From Toxorhynchites rutilus septentrionalis (lineage: Eukaryota; Arthropoda; Insecta; Diptera; Culicidae), in NCBI RefSeq assembly GCF_029784135.1, contig NC_073746.1, forward strand, positions 182,281,788 through 182,345,787: a stretch of 64,000 nucleotides of DNA, read 5' to 3'. The notes below the pieces were generated by a model, which saw nothing but the letters and a program-made list of their open reading frames with translations, was not told where the DNA came from and made no database searches. Shown here piece by piece: positions 23,129-33,350 of the stretch (its first letter is position 1; each line of letters begins with the position of its first letter). A program made the translations under genes and the position numbers.

Positions 23129-24180
23129 GACGTAGGACTACGTCTTTCATTTCTATACCGGGGTGTAAAACCAAAGTTTCGAGAAAGAAAGCGTTACGCT
23201 GGAGACCGAGATTTTGAGCGTTAATAGCTCTTAAACAACTGAACGAAATGGTATGATAAACACTTCATTTGAAAGATAAAATGTCTACGCGTCATATACT
23301 TGTTACTTTTTCATCCAAAAACTTGTTTCAATAGTCTTAAAATTGCTTTCAAAACAGGCTATTGAAATCAAAAATCGGTATATAAGCGAGCGCCGCTCGT
23401 AAACCCACTCAGTTATGATTGAACAGCGATTGGAGCATGTTGTCGCTGTTGTTGTGAAGCTAATTTCGTTTATCATGAAAGCGCTGATGAACGGTGTCAC
23501 CAAGAGCCTGTTTGTGCACCTAAGGCCAAAAGGGAATCCATCAGGAGGAGAGTGATGCCACGGTTCCGCTTGAAACATCGGAGCAGCCGCCACACACACA
23601 CACACACATACACGCGCGGAATTCTCGTTGCTATCATCGTTGCTGAAAAATAATCTGCTAGTTCCCCTGGGAATTGAAAAATACATTCATGCGAAATAGT
23701 TTATTTTAATGTTTTCTATCCATATAACACTGCAACCAAATACATTTGGTTTTGTTATTTTTCAATCAATCGCAATTAACAGGAAAGCTTCTGAATATTT
23801 TTTTCCCCATCAGTGGAAATTTTCGTATCCAATATTGGATGCATAACATGAAAAACGGAAAATGTTTCACATCGCGAAAATCAAGTCATTTTCGAGCGAT
23901 TATTTGTTTTCTACTCATATAATGCTTCGACCAAATACATTTCGTTTTGGATTTTTTCAATCAAGTGCGATCAACGTAAGACCACGTCTTTCGGCAATTT
24001 ATTAGAGGTGCAATGAATCTTTAGGAATTCCCGCTCTACGCGCACTGGCAAACAATGTTTACTCAACAATTTCTCAAACTAGAAATGGGTGTTGTGAGAA
24101 AGGATTAGCGAACGCGAAAACGACAAACGGGAGAAAGATACGTTTGGAGGTTGAAGGAAATTGGCAGAAAACTTCTTCAT
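23129..24180 (+). repeat. Histone-cluster-derived repeat, copy 1
   Basis: It starts at the near-palindrome GACGTAGGACTACGTC (23129-23144). About 180 bp (23240-23420) recurs at about 25895-26100 and about 210 bp (23633-23845) recurs at about 27176-27390, both in direct orientation. The two matches lie either side of an H3-bearing unit. A TATATAAG box is at about 23380, followed by sequence I cannot assign to a histone gene. A CA-rich microsatellite is at 23589-23612. Confidence 0.5.
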
Positions 24181-24526
24181 TCTATCATTCAAATAATGTG
24201 ATTCATACCACTTCGTTTTACCAGAAAGAGTTTCTTAATGCTCAAAGGAGGAATTGAGTCCTCCGAGGAAATTACCCAGCGCAAATTAGAGTCGACTATC
24301 GATTGCGGCATTCGTACACAAATAATTTTATAATGCAGTTTCACCAAAGTGATTTCTTCGGATATATTCACTACATCATGTCATATATTTCATATTCTTC
24401 ATTATGAAATCCATATCCATGGCACCTATCGGTATCGAATTATCATCGACACCACGATTTTCGCTAAATGCTCCTTTCAGTGCGGCCTGTAAAAAACTTT
24501 TCTGTACTCTAATCCATCAAATTTGG

Positions 24527-24542
24527 AGCCCTGAAAAGGGCG
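24527..24542 (-). terminator. Histone 3' stem-loop of H3 pseudogene 1
   Basis: On the minus strand it reads CGCCCT-TTTC-AGGGCT, with five of six stem pairs intact, just downstream of the H3 frame. Confidence 0.6.
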
Positions 24543-24546
24543 TTTG

Positions 24547-24933
24547 CTAAGCTAATATAGCACGCTCTCCTCGGATACGATGGGTCAGCTGGATGTCCTT
24601 GGGCATGATGTGACGCGTTTTGCATGGATAGCACACAAATTGGTGTCTTCGAATAAGCCTCCTGCAGCGTCATAACCGTGGAACTTTGGAAGCGCAAGTC
24701 GGTTTTGAAGTCCTGAGCAATTCCACGAACCAAATGCTGCAAAGGTAGCTTGCGAATCAGCAATTCGGTCAATATCTGATAGCGACGAATTTCATGCGAA
24801 GTTCCCGGTCGATAGCGATGTGGCTTCTCCACCTATCCTGCTACTGGTGCGCTTATCCGAGCTGACTTCGTGTGCCTTACCACCGAATGACTAACGAGCT
24901 GTCTGCGAAAGACTAACGAGCTCGAGTCCTCAC
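24547..24933 (-). pseudogene. Histone H3 pseudogene 1
   Basis: The minus-strand frame gives [36 protein letters not shown] and [20 protein letters not shown], unmistakably H3. It carries lesions shared by all three H3 copies here: TAG at the Lys9 codon, a deletion after QL near Lys23, loss of residues in GT-VAL-REIRRY, loss of about nine residues before EDTNLC with a frameshift, and extra residues after GERA. A local duplication around the TAG region is unique to this copy. H3 is a core nucleosome histone; this copy cannot encode it. Confidence 0.88.
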
Positions 24934-24979
24934 GGTGCGAGAGTAGAGTAAGAAATGAACGAAAGCAAAGGAAGCGTCA

Positions 24980-24986
24980 TTTTATA
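24980..24986 (-). promoter_or_regulatory. TATA box of H3 pseudogene 1
   Basis: TATAAAA on the minus strand is about 47 bp before the start-equivalent. It is conserved in the other two H3 copies at 25093 and 26607. Confidence 0.5.
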
Positions 24987-25092
24987 AACCATAAAAGTAT
25001 AGAATCTAAATCCCACCCTTATTATATTCGTGAGTATACAGTAAGCTTATACAATAAAGAGGGTGGGGTTTACATTCGATTCTTTTATGTTT

Positions 25093-25099
25093 TATAAAA
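25093..25099 (+). promoter_or_regulatory. TATA box of H3 pseudogene 2
   Basis: TATAAAA sits in the right arm of the inverted repeat. It is now separated from its gene by the 53-bp micro-insertion. Confidence 0.5.
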
Positions 25100-25123
25100 T
25101 GACACTTCCCTTGCTTTCGTTCA

Positions 25124-25176
25124 GAGACGAATGAACTCTCAGAGTTTAAAGTCTCTCTAATTCATTACCGCTTACC
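25124..25176 (+). mobile_element. 53-bp micro-retroposon (hairpin unit) in the H3 promoter
   Basis: The insert begins GAGACGAATGAACTCTC and contains AGTCTCT and a TTACC-type tail. Flanking duplications are GCTTTCGTTCA (25113-25123 and 25177-25187). The left arm of the inverted repeat and the third H3 copy both lack it, giving two empty sites. Confidence 0.85.
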
Positions 25177-25208
25177 GCTTTCGTTCATTTCTTACTCTAC
25201 TCTCGCAC

Positions 25209-25596
25209 CGTGAGGACTCGTTTCATCGGGACTAAGCAGACAGCTCGTTAGTCTTTCGGTGGTAAGGCACCACGAAAGCAGCTCGGATAAGCGCATCAGC
25301 CGCAGGAAGCGTGAAGAAGCCACATCGCTATCGACCGGGAACTTCGCATGAAATTCGTCGCTATCGGAAGTCGACCGAATTGCTGATCCGCAAGCTACTT
25401 TTGCAGCATTTGGTTCGTGGAATTGCTCAGGACTTCAAAACCGACTTGCGCTTCCAAAGTTCCGCGGTTATGACGCTGCAGGAGGCTTATTAGAAGATAC
25501 CAATTTGTGTGCTATCCATGCTAAACGCGTCACATCATGCCCAAGGACATCCAGCTGGCCCATCGTATTCGAGGAGAGCGTGCTATATTAGCTTAG
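25209..25596 (+). pseudogene. Histone H3 pseudogene 2
   Basis: The frames can be followed as TKQTAR, stop at the Lys9 codon, GGKAPRKQL, a frameshift, then [10 protein letters not shown] and [17 protein letters not shown]. The same lesions as in pseudogene 1 are present. One extra stop occurs after LQEAY. It is the mirror image of pseudogene 1 and has a perfect histone stem-loop 3' of it. Confidence 0.88.
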
Positions 25597-25608
25597 CATA
25601 TAATCAAC

Positions 25609-25624
25609 AGCCCTTTTCAGGGCT
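25609..25624 (+). terminator. Histone 3' stem-loop of H3 pseudogene 2
   Basis: AGCCCT-TTTC-AGGGCT forms six perfect stem pairs with a TTTC loop. This is the best preserved histone stem-loop in the window. Confidence 0.7.
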
Positions 25625-25894
25625 CCAAATTTGATGGATTAGAGTTCAGAAAAGTTTTTTACAGGCCGAACTGAAAGGAGCATTTAGCGAAAATCGTGGT
25701 GTCGATGATAATTCGATACCGATAGGTGCCATGGATATGGATTTCATAATGAAAAATATGAAATATATGACATGATGTAGTGAATATATATCCCCATATC
25801 GAAGAAATCACTTTGATGAAACTGTTTACCGTTTGTCGTTTTGAATTGTTGGGAAAGGGCATTATTTCTGCTGACTAAATTCCAAGAAAAAATC

Positions 25895-26100
25895 CACTCC
25901 TTCTTTAAGCGTTCATTCTGCTTCGGATCAACGGAACAGTATGATAATCATTTCATACAAAAGATAAAATGTCCAAGAGTTATATGATTGCTATTTATTG
26001 AGTCGAAAAATTGTTTCAATAGTTTAATGATAGCTTCGAAAACAGGTTATTGAAATCATTCGTATCCGTATGTAGCGCGCCCACTTGGAAACCCATTAAT
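25895..26100 (+). repeat. Histone-cluster-derived repeat, copy 2
   Basis: This is a direct repeat of 23240-23420. Shared landmarks are GATAAAATGTC, TTGTTTCAATAGT and CAGG.TATTGAAATCA. It marks the start of a second unit that carries H3 pseudogene 3. Confidence 0.55.
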
Positions 26101-26297
26101 CTTATTGGAATGTGAGATGGGGAAGCTCATACTTACGTCTATGCATTATGCTGTACACTACAGACTTTTTTTCTCCGTACTGATTAAGAAGCCGACCGAA
26201 CTATCGGTCGACAAGTCAGTCTGCAGTCGGCGGGGGCTCTTAATTTCGTTTTTGCAGGTCGAACCGAAAAAATTTCAGTCGAGTTAACTCTTTTTTA

Positions 26298-26518
26298 CAG
26301 TAATGCTTTTGAATCCGGACACTTTGCATTACATTCAATATCATACCACAGCCATAACATTTTTTTCATGTTGAATTTATGCGATAGTTGCTAATATAGT
26401 TACTGATAGTTTCTTGATAGTTACTTATCAATCGCATTAATTCAACATGCAGGAAATGTTGTGGCTGCGGTGTGGTATTAAATGTAATGCAAAGTGTCCG
26501 GATTCAAATACATTACTG
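26298..26518. mobile_element. 221-bp long-hairpin MITE, TA-flanked
   Basis: The left end CAGTAATGCTTTTGAATCCG and the reverse-complemented right end CAGTAATGTATTTGAATCCG continue as matched inverted repeats for about 65 bp. They are flanked by TA (26296-26297 and 26519-26520). The whole element can fold into one hairpin. The TA target fits the Tc1/mariner/pogo superfamily. Confidence 0.85.
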
Positions 26519-26606
26519 TATACTTACTTCGATGTTATTCGTTTCTCTCTGAGGGTGAGCAACGAATATAATAAGGGTAGGGTTTAGATTCTATACTTTT
26601 ATGGTT

Positions 26607-26613
26607 TATAAAA
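26607..26613 (+). promoter_or_regulatory. TATA box of H3 pseudogene 3
   Basis: TATAAAA is followed at normal distance (about 50 bp) by the start-equivalent at 26660. Here no micro-insertion intervenes. Confidence 0.5.
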
Positions 26614-26659
26614 TGACGCTTCCTTTGCTTTCGTTCATTTCTTACTCTACTCTCGCACC

Positions 26660-27045
26660 GTGACCACTCGTTTGTTTGGGACCAAGCAGATAGCTAGTTA
26701 GTCTTTCAGTGGTAAGGCACACGAAGTCAGCTCGGATAAGCGCACCAGCCGCAGGATAGGTGAAGAAGCCACATCGCTATCGACCGGGAACTTCGCATGA
26801 AATTCGTCGCTATCAGATATTGACCGAATTGCTGATTCGCAAGCTACCTTTGCAGCATTTGGTTCGTGGAATTGCTCAGGACTTCAAAACCGACTTGCGC
26901 TTCCAAAGTTCCACGGTTATGACGCTGCAGGAGGCTTATTCGAAGACACCAATTTGTGTGCTATCCATGCAAAACGCGTCACATCATGCCCAAGGACATT
27001 CAGCTGGCCCATCGAATCCAAGGAGAGGGTGCTATATTAGCTTAG
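26660..27045 (+). pseudogene. Histone H3 pseudogene 3
   Basis: It carries the same H3 blocks ([54 protein letters not shown]) and the same shared lesions, including TAG at Lys9 and the deletion before EDTNLC. It is closer to copy 1 than to copy 2 in several substitutions (for example LTELL and TVMTL). All three therefore descend from one already dead H3 copy. Confidence 0.88.
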
Positions 27046-27057
27046 CATATAATCATC

Positions 27058-27073
27058 GGCCCTTTTCAGGGCT
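27058..27073 (+). terminator. Histone 3' stem-loop of H3 pseudogene 3
   Basis: GGCCCT-TTTC-AGGGCT forms a six-pair stem with one G-U closing pair. Confidence 0.65.
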
Positions 27074-27099
27074 CAAAATTTGATGGATTAGAGTTTAGA

Positions 27100-27763
27100 A
27101 AAGTTTTTTGCAGGCCAAACTGAAACGAGAATTTTCGTTTGGATGCCATACAGCATCGAGAAAATTCCGGAAAGATCTAATCGTTGCTGAAAAATAATCT
27201 GCCAGTTCCCTGGGAATTGAAGAATACATCCATGCGAAAGAGTTTATTTTAATATTTTCTAATTATATGGCGAAAACAGCGACCATTTGATTTCGTAATT
27301 TTTCAATCAAGTGTAATTAGATGGAAAGCTTCTGAAGATTATTCTTTCCCATCAGTAGGATATTTTCGTATCCAATATTGGATGCATAAAACCTTGAGTC
27401 TCCAACGTAACACTCTCGTTTTTGAAGTCACCCAAATATTTATTTATTCATTCATTCAGGATGGATTTAGATTCAACTTCAAACAAATGATCTCTAAATC
27501 AACGATAGTCCTACGTCACCCTTGCGGTTATACCATAGATATAACCCACTTCCTGTTTTTTTACATCGGAATTGGAGTTTTTTGAAGCATTTCTGGCTAG
27601 TGGAAATGGAATTGCATATTCACTATATGAACCGTATATTTTAACTGAAACGGAAACTTTGCTTTTAATTTCTTGTCACTATTATGTACTTCCTTATCTT
27701 CCTCAACGAATTCTACCGTTTCGTCAGTGTCCCAGAACGATGTTGATATTGAATGAACTAGTA
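27100..27763 (+). repeat. Histone-cluster-derived repeat tail
   Basis: 27176-27390 repeats 23633-23845 in direct orientation. Around 27470-27530 a segment with TAGTCCTACGTCAC and the preceding TTCAAACAAATGATC words recurs inverted at about 61880-61940. No gene is visible. Confidence 0.5.
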
Positions 27764-27919
27764 TAAAGGGTGTGTCACATCAAATTCCATCACGGAAAAA
27801 ACGCTGTAGAAATTTAATTTTTTTAGGAATTATATCTTCAGCTTTCGCTTATAATCAGATAAGAGTGTATAGATCACGTTGGCCATGCTTCACTGTCAAT
27901 TTTTCGTAAATTTGGAAAA

Positions 27920-29223
27920 ATGTCGTCGAACGAAAAAGAGCGTCGTGAATTAATCCTGCGCACTCATTTCGAGAATCCGGAGTTGTCACATCGGGACATC
28001 GGTAAAATGCTGGGAATCGTCCAATCCACGGTCAGCAAAGTACTAAAACGATACTTCGAGAACCTAACCATCGACCGGAAGGTAAAGAACGGCAAAAATG
28101 GATGCTCCGTCAGTGAAAAAGATCACAAGCGCGTAGTTAAGCAGTTTAGACGTGATCCGAGAAGTTCGGTCCGGGATGTCGCCAATAAGCTGAATTTGTC
28201 AAGTTCATTCGTCCAGCGGACCAAGCAGCGGGGGGCCTGCGTACATACAAGGTTCAGAAGGCTCCTAACCGCGACGAAAGGCAAAACATGGTGGGGAAGA
28301 CGTGAGCCCGGAAGCTGTACACCGAAATGCTGACAAAGCCGCATTGCCTGGTAATGGACGACGAAACCTACGTCAAAGCGGACTTTCGTCAGCTGCCGGG
28401 CCTGTTGTTCTTCTCCGCAGAGGACAAATTCAGCGTTCCGGAGGAGATTCGCAAGCAGAAACTATCCAAGTTTGTGCACCCGTGGCCGAGTGGTTAGCGT
28501 CATAACTAACATGCCGGGTGTTCGGGTTCGATTCCCGTTCTGGTCGGGGGAATTTTTCGTCAAAGAAATTTCCTCCGACTTGCACTGTGATCACGCGTAT
28601 TCTAGAGCTTGCCACTCAGAATGCATTCAAGGCGTGTTATTTGGCATAGAAATCTTAACTAAGTACTAATAAAAATGACGCAAGTAATACTACGTTGAGA
28701 CGGCGAAGTTTCTCTAGGAACGTTAGTGCCATTGAAGAAGAAGAAGAACTATCCAAGTTTGCCAAAAAGTACATGGTGTGGCAAGCGATCTGCTCTTGCC
28801 GAAAGCGGAGCGCCCCTTCGTGATGACCGGCACGGTAAACGGGCAGGTTTACCTTAAGGAGTGCCTACAGAAGCGTTTACTACCACTATTGAAGCAGCAC
28901 GAGGGCCCGACCATCTTCTGGCCGGATCTCGCTTCATGCCACTATTCAAAGGACGTGTTGGAATGGTACGAAGCGAACGGGGTCACCTTCGTGCCAAAGG
29001 AAATGAACCCGCCCAACGCGCCGGAGCTTCGTCCAATAGAGAAATATTGGGCGATTATGAAGCAGGCCCTCCGGAAGAACCCAAAAGTTGTCAAATCGGA
29101 GGCGGACTTCAAGAGAAAATGGATTTCTGTTCAAAAAAAAAACTATAAACTGACGTTGTACAGAACCTTATGGACGGGGTAAAGAGGAAGGTGCGAGCAT
29201 ACGGGCTTGGGCTCGAAGTATGA
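27920..29223 (+). pseudogene. DD37E transposase, inactivated (copy 2), split by a SINE
   Basis: The start and N-terminal domains are the same as copy 1 but without the 45-bp duplication. A base loss at about 28230 (GCGGGGGGCC) shifts the frame after TKQR. The SINE at 28474-28746 breaks the coding region between KQKLSK and the continuation KFAKKYM. The 1-base loss before FVMTG (GCGCCCCTTC, about 28812) is identical to that of copy 1. The second Asp and the Glu motifs (FWPDLASCHYSKDVLE, RPIEKYWAIMK) survive. It cannot make transposase. Confidence 0.9.
28474..28746 (+). mobile_element. tRNA-derived SINE inside the DD37E transposase gene
   Basis: The tRNA-like head has an A box (TGGCCGAGTGG) and a B box (GGTTCGATTCC). 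The body matches the SINE at 1-211 and the 3' end is a GAA repeat. Flanks are perfect 14-bp duplications AACTATCCAAGTTT (28460-28473 and 28747-28760), and the interrupted transposase frame resumes after them. This is direct proof of retroposition. Confidence 0.93.
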
Positions 29224-29354
29224 ATAAAAAGAAAATGCCAAAAGTTGTTTAATAGTTTTTATTTTACTGTCTAAAATTTTCAAAATGATCGGTCTACTGG
29301 GCGGATTTCTACAGCGTTTTTTCCGTGATGCAATTTGATGTGACACACCCTTTA

Positions 29355-29849
29355 TTAAGGTCAATTAATGACAAAACTAGGGATATTTCCTTTTGCTCAC
29401 ATTCCGTGAACGCAGAGTAGAACGAAAGAGAGAATGAACGAAACTGAATGAATACACTGTAAGTGGCTTGCTGTGATTGCGATGCTTGGCGTTGGTTCAT
29501 TTTCGGTATCCAGAATGCAATGGTATAATGATCGAATGTGGTCGGAAATTCAGCTGAAAAGATTAATGTGAAACATATGTTTCCAAGTACTGATTGGGAG
29601 CCTCAAGAACATTCCGATTTCGGAAGATTGTTCTGAAACTATGTTCGGCTTATCGTTGACAGGATCAATCAGAGCGCCATTTGCCACCTTTCGGATTTTG
29701 CCAATACAACACTGGCAATCAACAGTTATTATTAATATGTTTGATTTTTTTTATCCTTTCAGGTTATTCGTAGTTTGTGGAACAATAAATTGTTTTACAA
29801 ATGTATAACGTGATGTACTCATATTCCGATAGTCTAATACAGTGGTTTT
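29355..29849. other. Unassigned stretch
   Basis: No gene, element termini or protein similarity was recognised between the DD37E element and the GACGTAGGATTACGTC boundary at 29850. Confidence 0.4.
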
Positions 29850-30130
29850 GACGTAGGATTACGTCTTTCGGGAATATATTGGGGTATGAATTGAAAATCG
29901 AAAATCGAGCATATCGAGCAATTGTCCAATTTCAAATGCTTATTGCTCAGTAATTTCATGATGGATAGATGAAATTTTTGCGTCAATTGATTTCGGCACT
30001 CCATAACATTTTTTTTCTTTGAATAAAATAATCTATGTCATTAAACTAACCATCGAACAATTGAAAAATCTCAAACCCTATCCTAACGGAAATACCCACT
30101 TCTGATTGGTCGAAATTGGCGATACATGCG
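29850..30130 (+). repeat. Repeat starting at GACGTAGGATTACGTC, inverted partner of 19740-20164
   Basis: After the near-palindromic start at 29850-29865 the sequence follows the reverse complement of 20164-19740, including AAACCCTATCCTAACGGAAA and a CTGATTGG (inverted CCAAT) box. It lacks the AT microsatellite of its partner. Confidence 0.5.
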
Positions 30131-30232
30131 GCGGGTCTCTAACAGAGACATCAAAACCAAGCTGCCTGGGGGAAATCGGCATTGAAAATATATGCAAGTC
30201 GGGGGCATTTTTATATTGCTAGTAAGGTGAGT

Positions 30233-32556
30233 AAGGCCCCCTCTTGTATAGTTTTTACGTCAATGATATGGATGATTGTCTAACTAGAAACTGCACGCTG
30301 AGACAACTTGCAGACGATGGAGTTATTTCCATCACGGGTACTAATCCCGCCGTTCTGCAAAAATCCTTGCAAGATACCCTGAACAACCTGTTCACGTGGG
30401 CTCTCAAGCTGGGTATCTAATTCTCTACGGAGAAAACTGAAATGGTCGTTTTTTCTAGGAAGCACGAACCCGCCCAATTCCAGCTTCACCTATCCGGCAA
30501 AGCGATCAGGCACTCGATGTTTTTCAAATACCTTGGAGTATATTTTGACTCTAAATGTACCTGGGGAATACACATTGCGTATTTGAAACAGAAATGCCAG
30601 CAAAGAAGCAATTTTCTCCAAACAATAACCGGAACATGGTGGGGCGCCCATCCAGGAGACCTCATTCAGTTGTACAAAACAACGATATTATCAGTGTTAG
30701 AATATGGCAGTTTTTGCTTCCGATCAGCTGCCAGGATTCATATTCTCAAGCTGGAGAGAATACAATATCGTTGCTTGCGTATAGCCATGGGGTGTTTGCA
30801 TTCGACACATACGATGAGTCTCGAAGTTTTGGCAGGAGTACCCCCGCTTACTCTTCGGTTCACAGAATTATCCTACAGATTTCTCATCCGTTGCAAGATC
30901 ATGAATCCATTGGTGATTGATAACTTCGAAAATCTACTCCAACTGACTCCTCAGTCAAGTTTTATGTCTTTATACCATGAGTACCTTACCCATGAAGTGC
31001 ACCCTTCACCGGGCATCTCCAACCAAGTTTGCTTCTCATACTTTTGCAATTCCTCTGTCAATTTTGATCTGTCCATGCGACAAAAGATCCATGGAATCCC
31101 AGATCATCTACGCTCCGATTATATTCCGGAGATATTTTCGGCAGAATATGGGAAAGTTAGATCTGATAAAATGTTCTTTACTGACGGTTCATGCATTAAC
31201 GGGTCCACTGGCTTCGGCATCTTCAATGAAAATTCCAGTGCCTCTTTCAAACTCAAAGATCCTTGTTCCGTGTATGTCGCTGAACTGGGTGCGATATACT
31301 ACGCTTTAGGGATCATTGAAACATTGCCCATCGACCACTATTTTATTTTTTCAGACAGTCTCAGCTCAATAGAGGCAATCCGCTCAATGAAAGTTGATAA
31401 ACGCTCATCTTATTTCCTAACAAGAATAAGACATCTATTGAGTGTTTTGGCCGAAAAATTATTCAAGATTACCTTAGTATGGGTTCCCTCTCATTGCTCG
31501 ATTCCGGGGAATGAGAAAGCGGACTCGCTAGCTAAGGTGGGCGCTTCAGAAGGCACACTTTTTGAAAGGCAAATTGCTTATAACGAATTTTTCCACATTC
31601 CTCGTCAGGACACACTCGTTAGTTGGCAGCGCATGTGGAGTGAAGATGAGTTCGGTCGCTGGTTACACACGATTATCCCTAAGGTCTCGACGAGTGCATG
31701 GTTCAAGGGATTGAATGTAGGTCGTGATTTCATTCGCGTGATATCTCGGCTTATGTCCAATTACTACAACCTAAACGCGCATCTCTATCGCATTGGGGCA
31801 GCAAACAATCTTTGTGATTGTGGCGATGGCTACCACGACATCCAGCATGTTGTCTGGTCGTGTATCCGGTTCCATGCTGCTCGCTCTCAGCTCTCTAGAG
31901 CACTGAGAGCACAAGGCAGAGAATCGGATATCCCCGTCCGGGATATCTTAGGTAGCCGTGATCCTGATCTACTGCTTCATCTATACCTGTTCCTCAGAAA
32001 CGCCGATGTCAACGTTTAATGATGTTTCCTTCGTTGTGTCCCCGTTTCATATCCCTCTTATCCGATCGATAAACTTTTACTTAGTCGCGGCAATACATAC
32101 ACACACTCTTTACAGATACACGGGCCAAAGGTTGTGCAGTCCACTGATCATTCACCAAGAGCCAAAGGTTGTACCGCTCATGACAACTCTACACGAGCTG
32201 ATGTTTGCGCCGGCTAGTGACCATTCTATCCTGGATTCCTCGAGTCGAGAAGACGCACCACGCTAGATATGGGGTACATACTAGGGGGGCGTTGCTGATT
32301 AATGGTCAGCTGCATCCCAATAGGAAGTATCCCGTGTCGGGCAGACGTACAGAGCATCGAAGACTGCGACATACCAATTATGAGAACACTTGTAATACTA
32401 ACCTCGAGCCAACCGCGAGTAATCGGTTACATATTACTAACATAGTTATAAGGCAAACATTGTCGAAATATTGAACTCCCGGCCCCGTCGAAATATTGAA
32501 CTCCCGGTTGACGCCATATGAGCCTTAATAAAAATATATATTTTGGATAAAAAAAA
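30233..32556 (+). mobile_element. 5'-truncated RNase H-bearing LINE (copy 2)
   Basis: Flanking duplications are GGTGAGT (30226-30232 and 32557-32563) and an A run ends the element. It is about 590 bp longer at the 5' end than copy 1 and matches it to the 3' end. The 3' UTR (32020-32550) contains a short internal duplication of GTCGAAATATTGAACTCCCG that copy 1 lacks. Confidence 0.9.
30235..32019 (+). pseudogene. LINE ORF2: RT C-terminal part plus RNase H
   Basis: The frame starts inside the reverse transcriptase (LLYSFYVNDMDDCLT, then LRQLADDG in place of the usual YADD context). One in-frame TAA interrupts it at 30418-30420 after LKLGI. From 30442 it is open for 525 codons. It contains the RT thumb/connection (FFKYLGVYFDSKCTWGIH, TILSVLEYGSFCF), complete RNase H (FFTDGS, VAELGAIYYAL, FSDSLSSIEAI, GNEKADSLAK) and a C-terminal CDCGDGYHD...C segment. 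Truncation removes the endonuclease. It is recent but inactive. Confidence 0.87.
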
Positions 32557-33061
32557 GGTGAGTGATACGATTAATTTTAGCAAATGAAATTTAAATTTGG
32601 AACTTTAATGTTGGTTGCTTCGTGAAATTTTATATCAATGATCGATCGTGTGTTGTGAAAAATTCAGCACTAGTGTAACTGTAAAAATGTATATGGTAGC
32701 AGTTGTGTTAAAAATGACTTGATAAATGAAACGATTTATTTCAATTCTCATAAATGAAGACCAAGATGTGTGCCGGCTCGAGAACGGGTCGTTTGGTTTA
32801 AGCTCTCTGTTTTGTTGGGAAAGTGAAGAAATATTAGAAAAAGTGATTTCCCATATGCTCTACATATAGTATTAGGTATTGTTAGTCCAATTGAAATTCG
32901 CATTGGGTTGAATAAACACTCAGAAAGTAAAAATTAGAAAAGAAAAATTACCTTTTCCATTTCAAATATGTTTTCTCTATAGAAAAGTAACATGTTTTTA
33001 CTGATGAGAAAAATTGATAATTGTGTTCGGTATTGGTAATTATCTTATATTACATCGATGA

Positions 33062-33122
33062 TTTTCTTCTTCTTCTTCTTTGTTTTTAAGAGGCTTTAAA
33101 CTTTGCAGTTCATTCGCCTCTA
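33062..33122 (-). mobile_element. 61-bp micro-retroposon (hairpin unit), GAA-tailed
   Basis: On the minus strand it reads AGAGGCGAATGAACTGC, then AAGCCTCT and a GAAGAAGAA tail. Flanking duplications are ATCGATGA (33054-33061 and 33123-33130). The partner repeat at about 15960 shows the empty site. The hairpin arms have a compensated change: AGAGGC pairs with GCCTCT where other units have AGAGAC with GTCTCT. Confidence 0.85.
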
Positions 33123-33335
33123 ATCGATGAGTTTATTTTTTATTTCATCCATACGTAACACAGGATGCATCTCGTCTAGGATTACAGAGCGCGATTTTAA
33201 TCATATTTCGTTCCACTTCAGTATCTTTTATCTGATACGCACTATCCAACGACTGTCTGTTTACCATCCTTATGTCATCATCACTCGGTAAACACTGGTG
33301 GAGTGAACAAACAATACCCAACAATCAAACAAAAC

Positions 33336-33350
33336 GGCCTTTTCAGAGCC
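33336..33350 (+). terminator. Orphan histone-type stem-loop
   Basis: GGCCT-TTTC-AGAGCC lacks one stem base compared with the histone consensus but keeps the CAAAC leader and TTTC loop. Confidence 0.5.

Larger units (their letters stand above)
24325..25825. repeat. 1.5-kb imperfect inverted repeat with an H3 pseudogene in each arm
   Basis: The left outer word TATTCACTACATCATG (about 24365) is mirrored by CATGATGTAGTGAATA (about 25772). The matched sequence continues inward through the stem-loop, the H3 pseudogene and its promoter to an axis near 25040. The right arm has one extra 53-bp insertion (25124-25176). Normal metazoan histone clusters pair H3 with H4 divergently; here two H3 copies face away from each other, implying duplication with inversion. 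Confidence 0.85.
27766..29352 (+). mobile_element. DD37E Tc1/mariner element, copy 2
   Basis: The ends are AAGGGTGTGTCACATCAAAT (one G-to-C difference further in) on both sides, flanked by TA (27764-27765 and 29353-29354). Without the inserted SINE it is about 1.3 kb. Orientation is opposite to copy 1. Confidence 0.92.
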
